Under the pieces are notes generated by a model, which saw nothing but the letters and a program-made list of their open reading frames with translations, was not told the origin of the DNA and did not search any database. Below are positions 1 through 12,720 of a stretch of DNA of 64,000 nt, one piece after another. The stretch comes from Hippasteria phrygiana (lineage: Eukaryota; Echinodermata; Asteroidea; Valvatida; Goniasteridae). The first letter of the stretch is position 1, and each line of letters opens with the position of its first letter. Made by a program: the position numbers and the translations under genes. The stretch covers positions 806,001-870,000 of the forward strand of contig JAZGUH010000005.1 in the NCBI GenBank assembly GCA_037893225.1. Reading direction: 5' to 3'.

Positions 1-1400
1 AAATTACCAATTTTGACGGGCTGGATGAGCGTCCTGGCTGGGTGGGCCGCGCGGCAGTTCTTTTTTTTGACGGGGCGGGGGGAATAAAAAAGACAATGAC
101 AACTTTAACCACTAATCTGAGCTCAACAGTCACCAATTGACCAGTGAAATAATAAACAACATGGATTACACAACGATAAAACAGACAAAAATGAACAGAC
201 GCACCACACGATTTGTGAGGTGTGAACGGTACTTATGGTACATTTGCAAGTCTATTCTGGTCCCTCTGGATTGGTTTCCTTTATTTCCAACAAGTGAGTA
301 GAGCGAACGTAAACGGCATCTTATTTCCATCACTGCCTGAACTTTTAAGTTGTATAGTCATGGAGGAAACACGGCCCGTGCCAGGCATGCCGCGCGACGG
401 CATGAGTGGTTTTACCGTGCGATGCGTTGCCGCCATCTTCACCGGCCACGTTGCGTTCACGCCCCGCACGGGCCATTCGGGAAATCACGTTGCGCTATAT
501 CCCTGGCGGAAAAAGCGTCAACGTTGTCGATCTCCTTTTCCAAGTCACCCAGAAAAATTGAGTTTGGTTCCGTGGGGCAGAAATGAGTTTTATCATGATT
601 CATGTCATTCTTGCACTTAATAGCCGACTTGTCGAGTTCAATTTGTCTGGAACGTTTTAATTAATTAAGCGATGCAAGGCATAATTGTCGAATAAATCGC
701 AAACAGAAAACGCTTCGGTTTCCACGTGTCCGAGTCATCGCAGCACACATGCACACTATGCACGATCGTTTGCACGAGGGGAGTTCGTTGTGTTAAGTTG
801 AACAGGCAACGCTACTCCCTCTGGACCATCTCTAAACCGCACACATGGCTTAGCCGGCTTTGGGGGGTTCGGGTTTTACTGTAGTAAAAGCTACCTGGCT
901 AAAGCTAGCCGCGGATTCGGCCGCGGGCGGATTCAGAGCTTGTTTTTAGGCTGTGACTGGTTCCCGCCCCAGTGAGAAAGAAGAAAAATAATGCACGGAC
1001 GGGAACCAGTCTGCTTGGGGAATCGAGGTTTTGTGAAGGTTTTTACATGGGGCGCACGTGCCGTGCGGGATCTAGCGCGATCGCTCATCACGCGCACGGG
1101 CAATTACCAGCGCGATCGAAAAGCGCCGTTTTGTAGGATCCGGCAACGGTTTGGTACTAAAAAATTTAGCAATTTGAGGGCTTGGGTCGGCAAGAAGGGC
1201 ACAACGGCCAAAGTATTAATGGAGCACAGCACAACTGGCCGTGAATAGTGCATTTTTACAAGGGGCATCACGGCATCGACGGCACTGGCCGCCGTGGCCG
1301 TCGTGAATTTTGAACCTTGTGTGACTGATTTTATTCTTCAACTGTTGCCGTATAAACCGCCCGGAGTAAAAGCCGCAGGGACATTTTTCAGCGTGAGAAT
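1..1400. other. CpG-dense region
   Basis: CG dinucleotides are clearly more frequent than in the surrounding AT-rich DNA, notably at 355-500 and 900-1320 (runs with CCGCGG, GCGCGATCGC and CACGCGCACG). A TATAAACCGC string occurs twice, near 1350 and 1405. This could be a promoter or 5' exon neighbourhood or an old GC-rich repeat; no coding frame is convincing. The density was judged by eye. Confidence 0.35.
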
Positions 1401-3462
1401 TAACGTATAAACCGCGGTCTATATTCCGAAAATTACGGTATTATTATTATTATTATTATTATTTTTTTATATATTTTTTTTTACAGTCGTCACAATAAGC
1501 CAACTTTATAACTTCCTTAAAACATTAAAAAGTGATCCAATAAATGATCCGAAGGGCCTGTAAGATACAGTACATGTACATGCACGTCAAGTTTATTTTT
1601 TATGTACATGTACATGTAGCATCTGGCAAAATTTGTGCCCATAATGCATGTAACTAGTTTGATGTTACATGTATGCAATCACTGATTAACTTGTGACATT
1701 TCTTTGTGAGGGTCATCTGTCCTGTGGTGCTTATTGATGCTCCCCTTCGTATTCTCCCCAGCGGGTCCTGGCCCTGACAAGGATGGACTGGTTTCCGGTA
1801 ATAAACAATACGTCACTTGTGATTGGCCCTCACTTGCACAAACTCTCCACTGCTAATTGTCCGTTTGAGAGCCAGATGCTGTTTTCATTTTTGTAAATGG
1901 GCAGTTCCGCGGGTAACGGAATTACATTTCAGAGGAATTTGGGGTGTATTTTTTACATGCTGTGGATTAGTCTTATGGCCTACCTGATTACAAACACTTT
2001 TATATGGTCTTGTTATACCCTTGCTAAAATTGAAACTTCCTACATGTGGAAAGATCCAAGGCCAAAAATGTGTCGGTAACGGAATTGCGTCAGAAAATTA
2101 TGGTTTTCTTTTTATCTTAATTTCCAAATAAAATTCTACGAAATCGATATAACCAACAAAGATATTCCAAAACATTTTTTTTTTGGGGTTCCTTGCTACA
2201 TACATTTAGCCACTCTGGACATCTGATTTAATGGCGATTGGATCAACTTTAAATTAGTCATTTCCCATACGGAATTGCTCAAATATGTTTCATTCTCGTA
2301 TATATAGGGGGGGGGGGGGGGAGACAAAACGAAACAAAATAAAAATGAAACGAAACGAAAACAAAAGAAAATGCCCCAAACCCCCAAAACAACCAAAAAC
2401 TACAAAAAACACCAAAAAAGAATTTATTGCAAATACAGCTATGACTTGGGTGTGTATCAGGTGAAGCCCAAAACTTGTTTACCATTTTTTGTTGGACAGA
2501 CAAATATAGACTGACAGATGATTCAATTTGAACAAAGAACATGACAAAATATCATCAAAATAGTACCTTGTCATTCATTTACATGTATGTCTTGTGATTA
2601 AGTTTTTGAGGCTTCAAGCAGTTGCGGTTAACATTTTTTGGGCAAATGTTGAACGAGTTAGCAATGTTTAAGGGGGTTGGTTTAGACTGTTTGTGTTAAG
2701 AGAAACAAGTCTGGAACATTAGATGAGATGTTGACATTACTTCAAAAGTTGAACATGAAAGTTCGAAGCCTGGCGCAGCTTTTTTTTACAAGATACCATC
2801 TGTTCCGATTGACAAGTGTCATGTTTCGGTTACCAGTGTTCCACTAACCTAAATGGCCGTGTTCCGTGAAGAATCTTGATTGATCCTTCCGCCCGACTTG
2901 CATTGTTTTATTTAATCATGCTGTCCTGCATTTCTAAGGTTACCCCCTCCCTGGAGGTCTGGCGAGGCCCACAGAGAGAAACCCACCAAAATAGGGCCCT
3001 CGTTTTGGGCCTCGGGGCTGCCCGGATAATTCTGTCAGCCGATTGGCTGAACCCAATCTGGGTGAAATTGCCCTCCCGGGGAAAACGAAACCCACAGCCC
3101 ACTGAGCGAAGGCGAATGGTTCAGAGGTGAACATTTGAACTTGTGAAAGCGTGGCCTATCTTTTCAGCACTCTGGTGTGAAAGCCTGTCTGATTTGTACT
3201 ATGAACCAGAGTTTGGGTTGAATGATCCTACCTACGTGTGCCGGTTAGAGCCATGCAATAGGGTCATTCTATAAATTTCGGATCCAAAAGTGTGACGTGT
3301 TTTGGTGTCCCTGTTGCACCCGACCTGTGTAATTTCCCATCAAGTATCATTAAAATTGACTTCACACTATTTTTTTACTTGTTTGGCAGGTACTTTGCTT
3401 TACATAATCACTCTTGGAGATAGAAGGCATTAAAGAATGTGTCCTGAATTAGTGATTAGTGA

Positions 3463-3591
3463 TCGAATGATTTAAATCGAATGATTTAAATCGAATGATT
3501 TAAATCGAATGATTTAAATCGAATGATTTAAATCGAATGATTTAAATCGAATGATTTAAATCGAATGATTTAAATCAAGTGATTTAAATCA
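3463..3591. repeat. 14-bp tandem repeat (TCGAATGATTTAAA)n
   Basis: About nine near-identical copies of a 14-bp unit; the last ones change to TCAAGTGATTTAAA. The GATTTAAATC core is palindromic. A related cluster of GATTTAAATC units occurs at about 54915-54970. Confidence 0.9.
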
Positions 3592-3808
3592 AACAACCCT
3601 GGTTTTTATCATTTAGTTCAACTTCTTACATGTACATGTACATGCACATAAAAACCCCTGTCTTTGAAAATGGTGGTCGGTTTTAATTCTTTTAAATTCA
3701 TTGTCGAAGGAGCATAACAACAGTTCTTATTATTATTAAAATCATTCTTCCAGAATAACCCACCAACAATATTTTCAAGAAATTGCAGTCGAAAATAGAT
3801 TTGAAACC

Positions 3809-3809
<1 letters not shown>

Positions 3810-3847
<38 letters not shown>
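3810..3847 (+). repeat. Poly-C tract, 38 nt
   Basis: Uninterrupted run of C. It is the longest of many G/C homopolymer runs in the window; others lie near 2309, 5671, 7621, 7839, 12027, 19481, 19815, 34471, 48592, 61201 and 63558. Reported open frames across it are artefacts of the run. Confidence 0.9.
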
Positions 3848-3848
<1 letters not shown>

Positions 3849-3987
3849 AGAAATTGCATTGAGTTGATATTTTTTTTGTACACAAGGCAGTGGAGAAACT
3901 ACTGTTGCGCCTATGGTGACATCATGCCTTGGCTCATGAATATTCAAAGTTTTGCAATGACTCCCTAAACATTTCTACAAAGGACCT

Positions 3988-4190
3988 GGGGCAAATTTCA
4001 CGGAGCTGCTCAGCATACAAATTTGCTTAGCACCAAAAAGTCTTGCTTAGTTAAAACAGGTTACCAGCCAAAAGGCCATAGAAGTGATACACTTCACATC
4101 AAAATTTGGTTGGTAATCCTGTATTTACCAATTAAAGATTTTTCATGGTAAGCAAATGTTTGTGCTTAGCATCGCCGTGAAATTGGCCCC
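3988..4190. mobile_element. Inverted-repeat element, GGGGC...GCCCC type
   Basis: About 203 bp. The left end (GGGGCAAATTTCACGG) is the inverse of the right end (CCGTGAAATTGGCCCC), and inner parts such as TTGCTTAGCA also pair. It has no coding capacity. A longer relative lies at 28498-28730. I recall similar sequences from sea star genomes; this was not checked. Confidence 0.7.
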
Positions 4191-5129
4191 TGGAATTTTA
4201 TAGTAACATGGATAGAACTTTAATTAGCTGAACTGTATTAAAGTCATTTATGTAGACCTCTCATTGTGTGGCCCCTTAAAGTTTAATTCGGGGACCATGG
4301 TTGAGCTATATAACAATTTATGAGTTCAAAACCTAATGTACTTCAATCGTGCACTTTCAAATCTTGCATCATTATAGCGGAATTATTTACAACTCCGTCA
4401 ACCGTCCAAAACATGACGTCAATTGCAAGACAAAAAAGAAATTAATTCTTGCGTGGACACAAAAGAAATCATTGTTGGTGGCGATCCAGGACCCCTTGTT
4501 TTCTCCCAGAACTTTGTGCGAGGGTTACTCGCATTTCAGGACCGCATGAAACCAAAGAAAGTGGATATATGCGGAATGCGCTGGAATTTTAACTGCTTTT
4601 TCAATCAACCTGTTGGGCGTAAATCACATCTTTCATGAAAGAAGTCATGGAACAATAGCATACTTGTTGACAAATTTGTATTTTCGGTCTTCCTGAGTTT
4701 TTTGTGTGTCCTGTCAAATGATTTGTTGATGTTGACAGTTTGTGCCAGTTGACACTTGTTGCGAAGCATGACGGACAGCAGTAACAGCTGACTGTCATTT
4801 CTTAGGAATTACTCGGGCCCCCTTTGCAAATGATCGCACTTTACATGAACATGACCTGGGAACACAAAACCTGTGGAATGCAGCAGAATTTGGAAATTTA
4901 GAGTAAATGGTCCAAGTGTCGTCTGCAGTCGGAGCTGAAGCAGAGTCCATTGTGGTCCGAGTTACAGTCCAGGTTGTCGAGTTCCCAGGAAAACCATAAG
5001 GGTGGTAGGGCTGGCAACCTAAAATGTGGCCAACCCCGCCACCTAAAATGCGTCGGTGAAGGGCAAACCCCGCAAAACCCAATATTGAATTTACTTCATC
5101 CTGACGCAAATTCCATCTTATGAATGGTT

Positions 5130-5345
5130 TGGCTGCGTTACCCGCCGCTATATCGGATTCGAACCAGCCAACCGACTCTGGCAAGCTCGGTGGTCGAGTG
5201 GTAAGACATCTGCACTAGAAAGCAGGAAGTCGTGGGTTCGAGTCCCACCCGCGTGATTTTTTTTTTCTTCAAATAATCTCTCGGGACAACACTGAGTATA
5301 CAATGTTTATAAAATCCGTCTGTGAAGGGCAAAACCCAATATTGA
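5130..5345 (+). repeat. SINE with tRNA-Ser(AGA)-like head
   Basis: Positions about 5192-5256 resemble a serine tRNA: an A-box-like TGGTCGAGTGG, an anticodon-loop-like CTAGAAA (AGA) and a B box GGTTCGAGTCC. The long variable arm of a true tRNA-Ser is missing, and a T-rich stretch and a conserved tail (CTCTCGGGACAACACTGAG) follow. The same unit recurs twice, head to head, at 37725-38065. It is therefore called a SINE and not a tRNA gene. Confidence 0.75.
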
Positions 5346-6597
5346 ATCCCACCACCTCTGTTGTAGCCCTTTACCCAGAGTGGCTTTTAGTCTTGTATAG
5401 GGTGGCTTCCATAAAAAAAAACCCTCTTTAATTACTCCTGTCAACAATTGGGTATTGTGTACACATTTTTGATGAGAATTCATAGCTCATTTAACTCCAC
5501 TACCCCTACATGACAACCTTGACTGTGGTGAGCGTCATGCTGAAAATGTACAGCCTGTCTGTCATCAAGCTTCAGCCATCAGCAGATGTTGTGGGGGAGG
5601 TAAGCTGGCAGGCCAGTCACAAATGTACAAAATTATTGCCCTAACCCAAAAAGAGCTGTGTTTTTTTTAAGGGGGGGGGGGGGGGTAATCAACCTTTTCC
5701 TCAGATCTCAAACAGTTACAGATTTCTGTGTAAGTGTGAGGCTAACTACATGTACAATGAGAATACCCACACGTGTAAGGATATTTGTGATAACTGCCTG
5801 TGCAAAATTCCTTTATAATTAACCCTAACTCCCTACATCATTTTTCCTACAATATCCTCCAATTCCAACAATCCTCCAATGTTTGTGGGTGAAAACCTTG
5901 ACAGTTCCTATTGATTTCCACTGCATAAGTCATGTTTAAGGGCCTGTAACTCAAAAGTGACTCTGGTGACTTGTGACTCATTTTGTTGGGTTGGGTCACA
6001 AATAATCAGAAATGAAAGCCCGCAATCCTGATCCGAGGTGAGACGCTGTATCTTTAAATTCCCTCAACCCTTAAATTCCTTCAACGCTCTTTGGAAAAAT
6101 ATTTTCAGGACGGGCAAAATGTGAGCAGATCAGCGAAGGCAATTTCGGGGCTATTTTTAACTGTGCACCCTTAAGATACTTCATGTACAGTGTTATCCAT
6201 TGACCTGCTTACACATTATTGAGGTTTCTGTAAACAACACTCCTTGGTCAGTGGCATACAATATATACACCCTCTTCTAGCGTGTGATCTTTGTACCCAT
6301 TGTGGTGTACAAATTTAGTGTAAACAATTCGTCAACAAGGGGTGTTGGTTTTCGTCATTTGAAAACCCAATACTTGCATGCAATTACCAGCAATTGAAAA
6401 ATAATTGGAACAGGCATTTATTAAACTGCAATTCTTTGGTTTTCAATGAAACTGAAAAGCCGAAAATATTTGCCCGAAATGGCCACCCTTTCTCAAGCAT
6501 AATTTATGCACAAAAACACATGTAATTGTCTGCCATTTTTTGGTTAGATTTTTGTACTGATAGAAAAATCGGATGTAAATGACAATCCCATGATTAA

Positions 6598-6690
6598 TAC
6601 GATTTGAAGCTTTGCATGGTGGATACCGGAATAAGTAGCTTTATTTATTTCACGTGGTGTCGCCCGCAATTCCATATAATACTTTTTCAC
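6598..6690 (-). repeat. Relic of the 57-kb palindromic element
   Basis: Carries, in opposite orientation, the segment near 57500 (GATTTGAAGCTTTGCATGG) and, in the same orientation as its right arm, a TTATTTCACRTGGTGT-like stretch. It shows that the palindrome at 57226-57493 belongs to a dispersed family. Confidence 0.55.
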
Positions 6691-6834
6691 CCCGTGATTA
6701 ACAATTGAGCTGAAGGCAGTATTTGCAGCTAGCAAATCCACCACTGATAGGTATGAACGTCATTGTGGAACAGTTTTGTACGTTCTAGTCCAATTTACTC
6801 TTTGTTGCCGGCCAGGAATGCTTTTTGTAGGGGG

Positions 6835-7269
6835 TGTGCATTTACGGGTAGTACTGGAATCGGGTACCCGATTGAAAAGAGCACAGATACCCGGGTACCC
6901 GTTGCAGGTACATGTAGCCAGCCCCAAAAATTTAATCTTGAAAATTACTGTTCACATTGCTCGTAAAGCTCTGCACGTTAATACCACCACATCGGTGCAT
7001 CAATGCAGCAAGATGCAAGTGTGTGCAGTCAGCTGTACAGCTCTATGGTGTAAATTGCATTTTCGCAAGCGTCATAAAAATGTATGTACCCTGGTCGTCG
7101 TTTTGAAAATTCCCCACCAATGACATTCAAAAATTGTCTTTTTCATTGTCTTAGAAGTTAATATATAAAGTAATATGTTAATTCGGTTACGGGTACTAGA
7201 TTCTGTAATCTGGAACCGGTTCCCGACATTAGCGGTCGGACGTACTCCGGTACCCGGTTCGGATGCACA
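6835..7269. mobile_element. Candidate inverted-repeat element with TGTGCAT ends
   Basis: Begins TGTGCATTTACGGGTA and ends TACCCGGTTCGGATGCACA. Both ends are rich in GGTACCCG-like palindromes. There is no protein-coding content. The boundaries are approximate. Confidence 0.45.
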
Positions 7270-8313
7270 GTCTACCTTTCTTTACATCCAGCATTGCTAA
7301 AAATTGTTAATATTTGACCTTATTGTCTCTTATGGTCAGAGCTCCCCCCCCCCCTCCATATGTTTACAAGTTGAGCATTACCCTGATAACTGCCTCCACT
7401 GCTTTTGAAGTGCTGGCTCTGTACCGGCTCGTTGCCTAGCAGCCAAGTTGCAAATATTGAAATTTAACAGAGTCACAAAGGTCCATTTTGGGAAGGGGAT
7501 CGTGACTTCTGTATTTGGGGTTGAGGGCCCAAATTGTCTGTAAACAGTCGTTACTACAGCAACGTAAGACGATTTCAGGATTGCCATTTAGCCATTTTTA
7601 ATCTTTACTTGCAGTCGCTCCCCCCCCCCCCCCCCAACAATTTCATTGGTTGTTTTCGTTGCTATTTTGAGTATATATGGGTGTTGTTGTTTATTCCAAA
7701 AAATAAATGCCCATCCTTTGCGTGTCGTGATTTTGTTTTTGTGCGTGATGTTTTTGTACAATTTTAGATGGATTTTGTACCCAATTTCCTGCTAAAGAAA
7801 AAGCAAAGAATCGTCAAATGGGATTTATGTGCGTCGCTGGGGGGGGGGGGGGGGGGGGGGGTTAAAATGCATACATATATAAATAGGCTTATTTGTTTTT
7901 TGCATTTTCGGAATATAATCATGGAAAAGTTGTGCATGGTTTCAGTAGGGAGTGGAGCATTGAGTGCAGTGTCTGTTATAATTTTAATAGGGTAGCTCAA
8001 ATTGGACGCACCATCTGTAGTGCAAATTTTATGGACTTGTTTGCTTATAGCATGCCTAATAAGTATGGATACTTCCATTTTTTTGAGAGGGGATGATTTT
8101 TTTATTTTATAGGGTAAGACTGCCAATTGGCATGAAAGAAGGTTTCACATTAATACATTGAAATTAGGAAAATGTAGATGTAAATTGAAGTGATGGGAAT
8201 TGTATGTGAATTTATATGACGTTTTATGTGATTTTTATAATTTTAATTGAACAAAACTGGCTTGTATTTCAACAATCAAAATAAGCCAATATGACTAGGA
8301 CAGAATTTCAAAT

Positions 8314-8560
8314 GGACTGGGTTTTGGACTGGGTTTTTGACTGGGTTTTTGACTGGGTTTTTGACTGGGTTTTTGACACGGTTTTGGACTGGGTTTTGGA
8401 CTGGGTTTTGGACTGGGTTTTGGACTGGGTTTTGGACTGGGTTTTGGACTGGGTTTTGGACTGGGTTTTGGACTGGGTTTTGGACTGGGTTTTGGACTGG
8501 GTTTTGGACTGGGTTTTGGACTGGGTTTTGGACTGGGTTTTGGACTGGGTTTTGGACTGG
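8314..8560. repeat. 12-bp minisatellite (GGACTGGGTTTT)n
   Basis: About 20 copies of a 12-bp unit, the first few with an extra T in place of G. Because 12 is a multiple of three, the array is open in several frames on both strands (repeated WVLD or SPKP peptides). These frames have no start context, splice links or flanking coding sequence, so they are not genes. Confidence 0.9.
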
Positions 8561-8877
8561 AAAAATGATGGAGGGAGTTAGGATTAAACAAGTTCATTGT
8601 ACTCTGCCCCAAAGCATGTCTTCAGACCCATCTGCTATATCACACGTAGTTGTTGCCTGTTAATCATTGTTCTTGTTAGTGCCCGGTTTGGGGATTCGAT
8701 TTTCTTCCTGGCATAAAGTGGATCCCGTATATAAGAAAGAAAAACAACAGGAAAATGAAGAGCTTAAGTAGTCCCATGGGCTGGACCCCCTAACTGGTAA
8801 CTTAATTGGGGTCTTGCTAGGTCTCATTAGAAGCCCTTCCCTATCAACGCAGCCCTACCAGGATGATTACGACCTCC

Positions 8878-8891
8878 GTTGCCATGGTAAC
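8878..8891 (+). promoter_or_regulatory. X-box-like RFX site, GTTGCCATGGTAAC
   Basis: The 14-mer fits the RFX-family X-box consensus (RYYNCCATGGNRAC) at every fixed position. It lies in unique-looking DNA upstream of the first visible exon. One such match can arise by chance or come from a repeat, so function is inferred only. Confidence 0.35.
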
Positions 8892-9486
8892 CTAGGACTA
8901 GGCTCAGGTGTCCATGGTTTCCTTGTTTTAATGATGGCAGATGTCTGGAGGGCAGATGAACCTAGATTCCATTGAAATTAAATTCAGGATCCTTCCCCTG
9001 CCTTTTTGTGTGACAGATTGTTGTGGTGGGAGGGATGCACACTTTAGTTGCATAACGCCTGTTTCACATTACAGCCAAAAAAAAAACCAGGAGGATCCTC
9101 AGTTATTGGCTTATCACCTTGGTCACCATGAAGTTTTAACAAGCTTTCAAACTATACATTGCATTAGAAAGTTAAACTGGGAAGGGCAATTTTTCTCTTC
9201 ACACTTTTTCTGTTCCCGGGAATCGTTTTCATTGCAGAGAATGTGAAAACAAAAATTTCCCACAGTGGGAAAAAAATGTCACGCCTTTTCACACAAGTGG
9301 GAAAGGAAAATATTTAGCCAATCTTTAACCCCTGAATTTTAGCACAGTGGCATCAGTGTAGTTTGTTTTGATGAAGAAACTTCTCTTTGGACTTACAGTT
9401 TTTGACTTTTACCTGACAACAATAATTTTCGGGACCAAATGTTCGCTGCAAGGACAGTGTTGGCAGTTGATTGATGATCAGATTTC

Positions 9487-9600
9487 ATTGGAAGTGCTGT
9501 GGCTTAGTGGTTTGGCACATTGAATTCAAGGTCTGTGGGTAATTCTGCAGGTTGTGGGTTCGAGCCCAGTCCTGGGCTTTGGCACTTCTACGCTTAATAT
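9487..9600 (+). repeat. SINE-like tRNA-derived sequence
   Basis: Contains an A-box-like TGGCTTAGTGG and a B-box-like GGTTCGAGCC about 50 nt apart, then a non-tRNA tail. It lacks a sound tRNA fold and reads as a decayed SINE head. Confidence 0.5.
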
Positions 9601-9828
9601 AGGTAGAGGCATTATTAATGTCTTGCAGTGGACTAGTTACCCATCCTGACCCTATTCATGCTGTGAAGAGATTAGATTATCTTGTTTCAGTGTGAGGGGC
9701 TGGTTCTTCCACATATTCCTATTAGCCCACACCTTGAGTGCCCTAGGGCTTGTGATGGGCGATTTGCATAAAAAACAAAAAATTGATTTAGATCAATGAC
9801 TATATCATCTTGAGATAGATCAATTTTA

Positions 9829-10082
9829 CAGGGGGTGAGATTCCTCTTGATTTTTCCTGATTTCAGGATTTTTTGTGAGACGTCATCCAAATTTCCGGAA
9901 GATTTGTTGTCATAAAATTGTTTTTTATCATTACAAATGACCTCTGCAACCTAAAACAGTCTTCTAATTCTAATGACCCAATTTTTTTTTGAAATTTTGA
10001 ACCTTATCTTTTGGTTTCCTTCCTGCATTTTTCAGCAATGCCATAGAATTTTACATTTTCCTGAAATCTCACCCCCGATTTT
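9829..10082. mobile_element. Inverted-repeat element, family GGGGTGAGATT
   Basis: The left end (ACAGGGGGTGAGATTCC) is the inverse of the right end (GAAATCTCACCCCCG). The inner sequence includes TTTTTCCTGATTTCAGG and GACCTCTGCAACCT. Relatives lie at 17861-18150, 40143-40480, 40545-40822, 46817-47114 and 60057-60545. No open reading frame. Confidence 0.75.
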
Positions 10083-10167
10083 AAGATGCAATTTTTTTTT
10101 TTTCTTACCAAGAAAAATAAATTATTAAATTGATGTATCCAATTTTTATGGGATTTGGTGTGTAAAC

Positions 10168-11122
10168 CAGTGTTGTAGGTCTCGATACCTCGTCTCAGAC
10201 CGTCTCAGACCGTCTCAAGACCTTTTTTAGAGGTCTCGGTCTCGTCCTGACAAATTCTCGGTTTTGGGAAGGCTGGTCTCGGTTTTGAATGTGTGGGTCT
10301 GGGTCTGGGTCTGGGTCTCGGTCTCGGATGCCAAGGCCTCGGGTTTTACCCTCGAGACCAAAGCAAAATACAATGCGCCATCCGAAGCTAGTCTCCATTC
10401 AAAACATAAACAACATTGTAATTGTGTACATGTACAAGTTTTCATGCTGAAGAATTAGACTGAAGCTGGAATAGAGACCAGTCAATGCAGCTTGTTTATT
10501 CGGAGTACTAGTACCTGCAGATGTGCATCGCCCATGTATGTCACTGGTGTACATCATAATAATGGGCTTTGGACAACTCTATCTATTTGCACACATGTGC
10601 AAATAGATGCATTCGACGTTCTTGCTCCGTACTTAAATACAATGCATGCTTTTAGTATTGTCCTTTGTTTTTTTTGTTTTTTTTACATACGATTAGTATG
10701 ACTACATGTAGTAACTTTAAAAAAGATCAACTTCAAAACACAGCCTTGCCATGTGAAATAAATATATCTTGCATAATTAAAGATAATAGTCCTTGTTAAA
10801 GCAGACTTGACCTAGATTTGTTTTGGATAAGATTATCCCCATGTTTACTTTTCGTATGAGTCATTTGTACAAATTATCATCCGCAGGAAGTTATCTTTTT
10901 GAACATTTTGATCTAAAGCAGGGCACAAGACTCCACGAGGGAAATCAGCTTCAACACCATATATTTTTATTTATGTTTGGTCTCGGAAGTTGTGGTCTCG
11001 GTCTTGGTCTGCAAAAGTCTCGGTCTCGGAAGTCTTGGTCTCAAAAGAGCTGGTCTCGGTCTTGGTCTCAAGCCTTGGTCTCGGTCGAGGTCTCAGGCAT
11101 GAAGGACTCGACTACAACACTG
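10168..11122. mobile_element. hAT-like non-autonomous element with GTCTCG repeats
   Basis: Ends CAGTGTTGTAGGTCTCG and CTCGACTACAACACTG are inverted copies. They are flanked by near-identical 8-bp direct repeats, GTGTAAAC (10160-10167) and GTGTGAAC (11123-11130). CAGTG/CACTG ends and 8-bp duplications are typical of hAT transposons. The subterminal parts are arrays of GTCTCGG-like units in both arms. No transposase is encoded. Confidence 0.8.
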
Positions 11123-11979
11123 GTGTGAACCAACGATTGGATCACTGATCGAGGCCCAGATCGATGTGAAACAAACGGGCTCAAAACCTTTCCATTAATC
11201 ACGGGTGGGATATGAATTGTGATTTTATTGATGTCTTCTGGAATAGGATCTGGGTGTAGGCAAATCCGAGGATGTGAAATTGCAGCCTCGGGCATGGGAG
11301 GAAAATCCCAGCGAGTTTCTTGGAAAGCCCTGGTCTTCAAGTAAAAACCCATAACCAATCAATACAGGACCCTGTGGGTAGGATTTCAGGCCTGGGTCTC
11401 CAACGGTGGAATGCGAGAGAGAGAACTACTGGGCGAATTAACGCACTGATAACAAATTCAAAGTGACTGCGGGATGTGTGAAATATGTACAGCCCTTGCT
11501 GTTGTGGCTTTCATTAAGAGGCTTATAATGACTGGAAAAACACCCAGAGCTCTGTTCCCAGTGGACTGTGTCTTCCCTCGTTTTGCGTAACTTACCGTGA
11601 CTCGCTGTAAACACCAGCGTTTTACAGGTCTCGAGACCATCTCGGTCTGGTCTGCACTCAAGATCCCCGGTCTGCGGTTTCCATTGCATTTTATTTAATC
11701 AGAGCAGTATATTTTTTAGTTGGTCAAGAATGATTTAGTTGGTCAAGAGGAGGGTGCCAAGAAAAAAAAACCGAGTGGCTGCAGACTTTTTACCCGATCG
11801 GGTAAGTTACATTTTTTTGAAAGCGGAAGAAGGAGATAAAAGTTAGTCTTTCAATAAAACAAAACAAATTTCATTCACTGTGTCATGAAAATGTGCTGTT
11901 ATTCCGTTTATTTTTTATTATTCGTATGTACATGTAATTTGAACACAATGTCTTGGTCTTGGTCACGAACCACAAACTG

Positions 11980-12395
11980 TAACACTGACCTGTTTAAAAG
12001 TTTTTGTGTGCGTAGATGCTGCGAACCCCCCCCCCCCCCCAAAAAAAAAATGTCTTTCTTGTAATTGTAGTCTGGTTCCCTGCCCCTACTTCAGACAAAA
12101 CAGAGCAATTTATAGATGTCAGGGAATTATCACGTCAGGGAATTATCACATCAGGGAACTAGACTAGCTGGCTTGCACCCATTCACGAATGTGTAAACAA
12201 TTGCCAGACAAAATGTGGGGTGAATAAAATTGGTGAAAAAGTCTGGTGTTTTTCTATTTGAAAATGTATGAAAATGGCAGCATGCCAGGTGCCATGATTT
12301 CACAGGATGCTTGAGACTATTATTTACTTAGTCAAGTAAGGTATTTCATAATAGTTTGGTAGTTTTGTTTTTTGATAGTTGCATATTATGGACAA
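11980..12395. mobile_element. Partial copy of the AGGTAGTATAC element
   Basis: Matches the complete copy at 51360-51790 over the segments containing AACACTGACCTGTTT, TAGTCTGGTTCCCTG and TTTCACAGGATGCTTGAGAC. The clean terminal repeats and the central palindrome are missing. Confidence 0.65.
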
Positions 12396-12489
12396 ACACA
12401 CTCGTGTTACATTGTAAATACGACCCTGCACACTCATAGATTGTACACGGCTCGCTCACTCCATAAACATATATATATAAGCAGCCCGT

Positions 12490-12720
12490 GATCAGCCCAG
12501 GTGCATGATGGTATTGTTTACAACTCTCGCTGCCTCGTCGGCGATGTCGACGGCATGAAATATTTAACCCAGTCGGCCCAGCCCCTGTTCGGAAGGAAAC
12601 CCATTCTCTCGTTGGCGGCGAGGGTCACTGAGATTCCGGCTAGGCTGTTGTTGTCTGAGATCGGCCGGCCGGCCGGGTGATGCAGCCACGACTCCCGCGC
12701 ACGATGATAATTAGTCCCTG
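12490..12720. other. CpG-dense patch
   Basis: A local GC- and CpG-rich stretch (CCTCGTCGGCGATGTCGACG, GGCCGGCCGGCCGG) within AT-rich DNA. No convincing exon or promoter core is visible. It could be an intronic regulatory island or a fragment of a GC-rich repeat. Confidence 0.3.

Noticed and set aside
222..620. 132-codon frame in the CpG-dense 5' region
   Set aside because: No recognisable family, no splice link to the receptor frame, and overlapping frames of similar length; CpG-rich DNA has few stops by chance.
5192..5256. tRNA-Ser(AGA) gene
   Set aside because: A and B boxes and the anticodon loop are present, but the variable arm is missing, the acceptor stem does not close, and the unit recurs with a shared non-tRNA tail. 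It is a SINE.
8291..8663. Repeat proteins ([24 protein letters not shown])
   Set aside because: Same cause: a 12-bp minisatellite open in several frames. Not genes.
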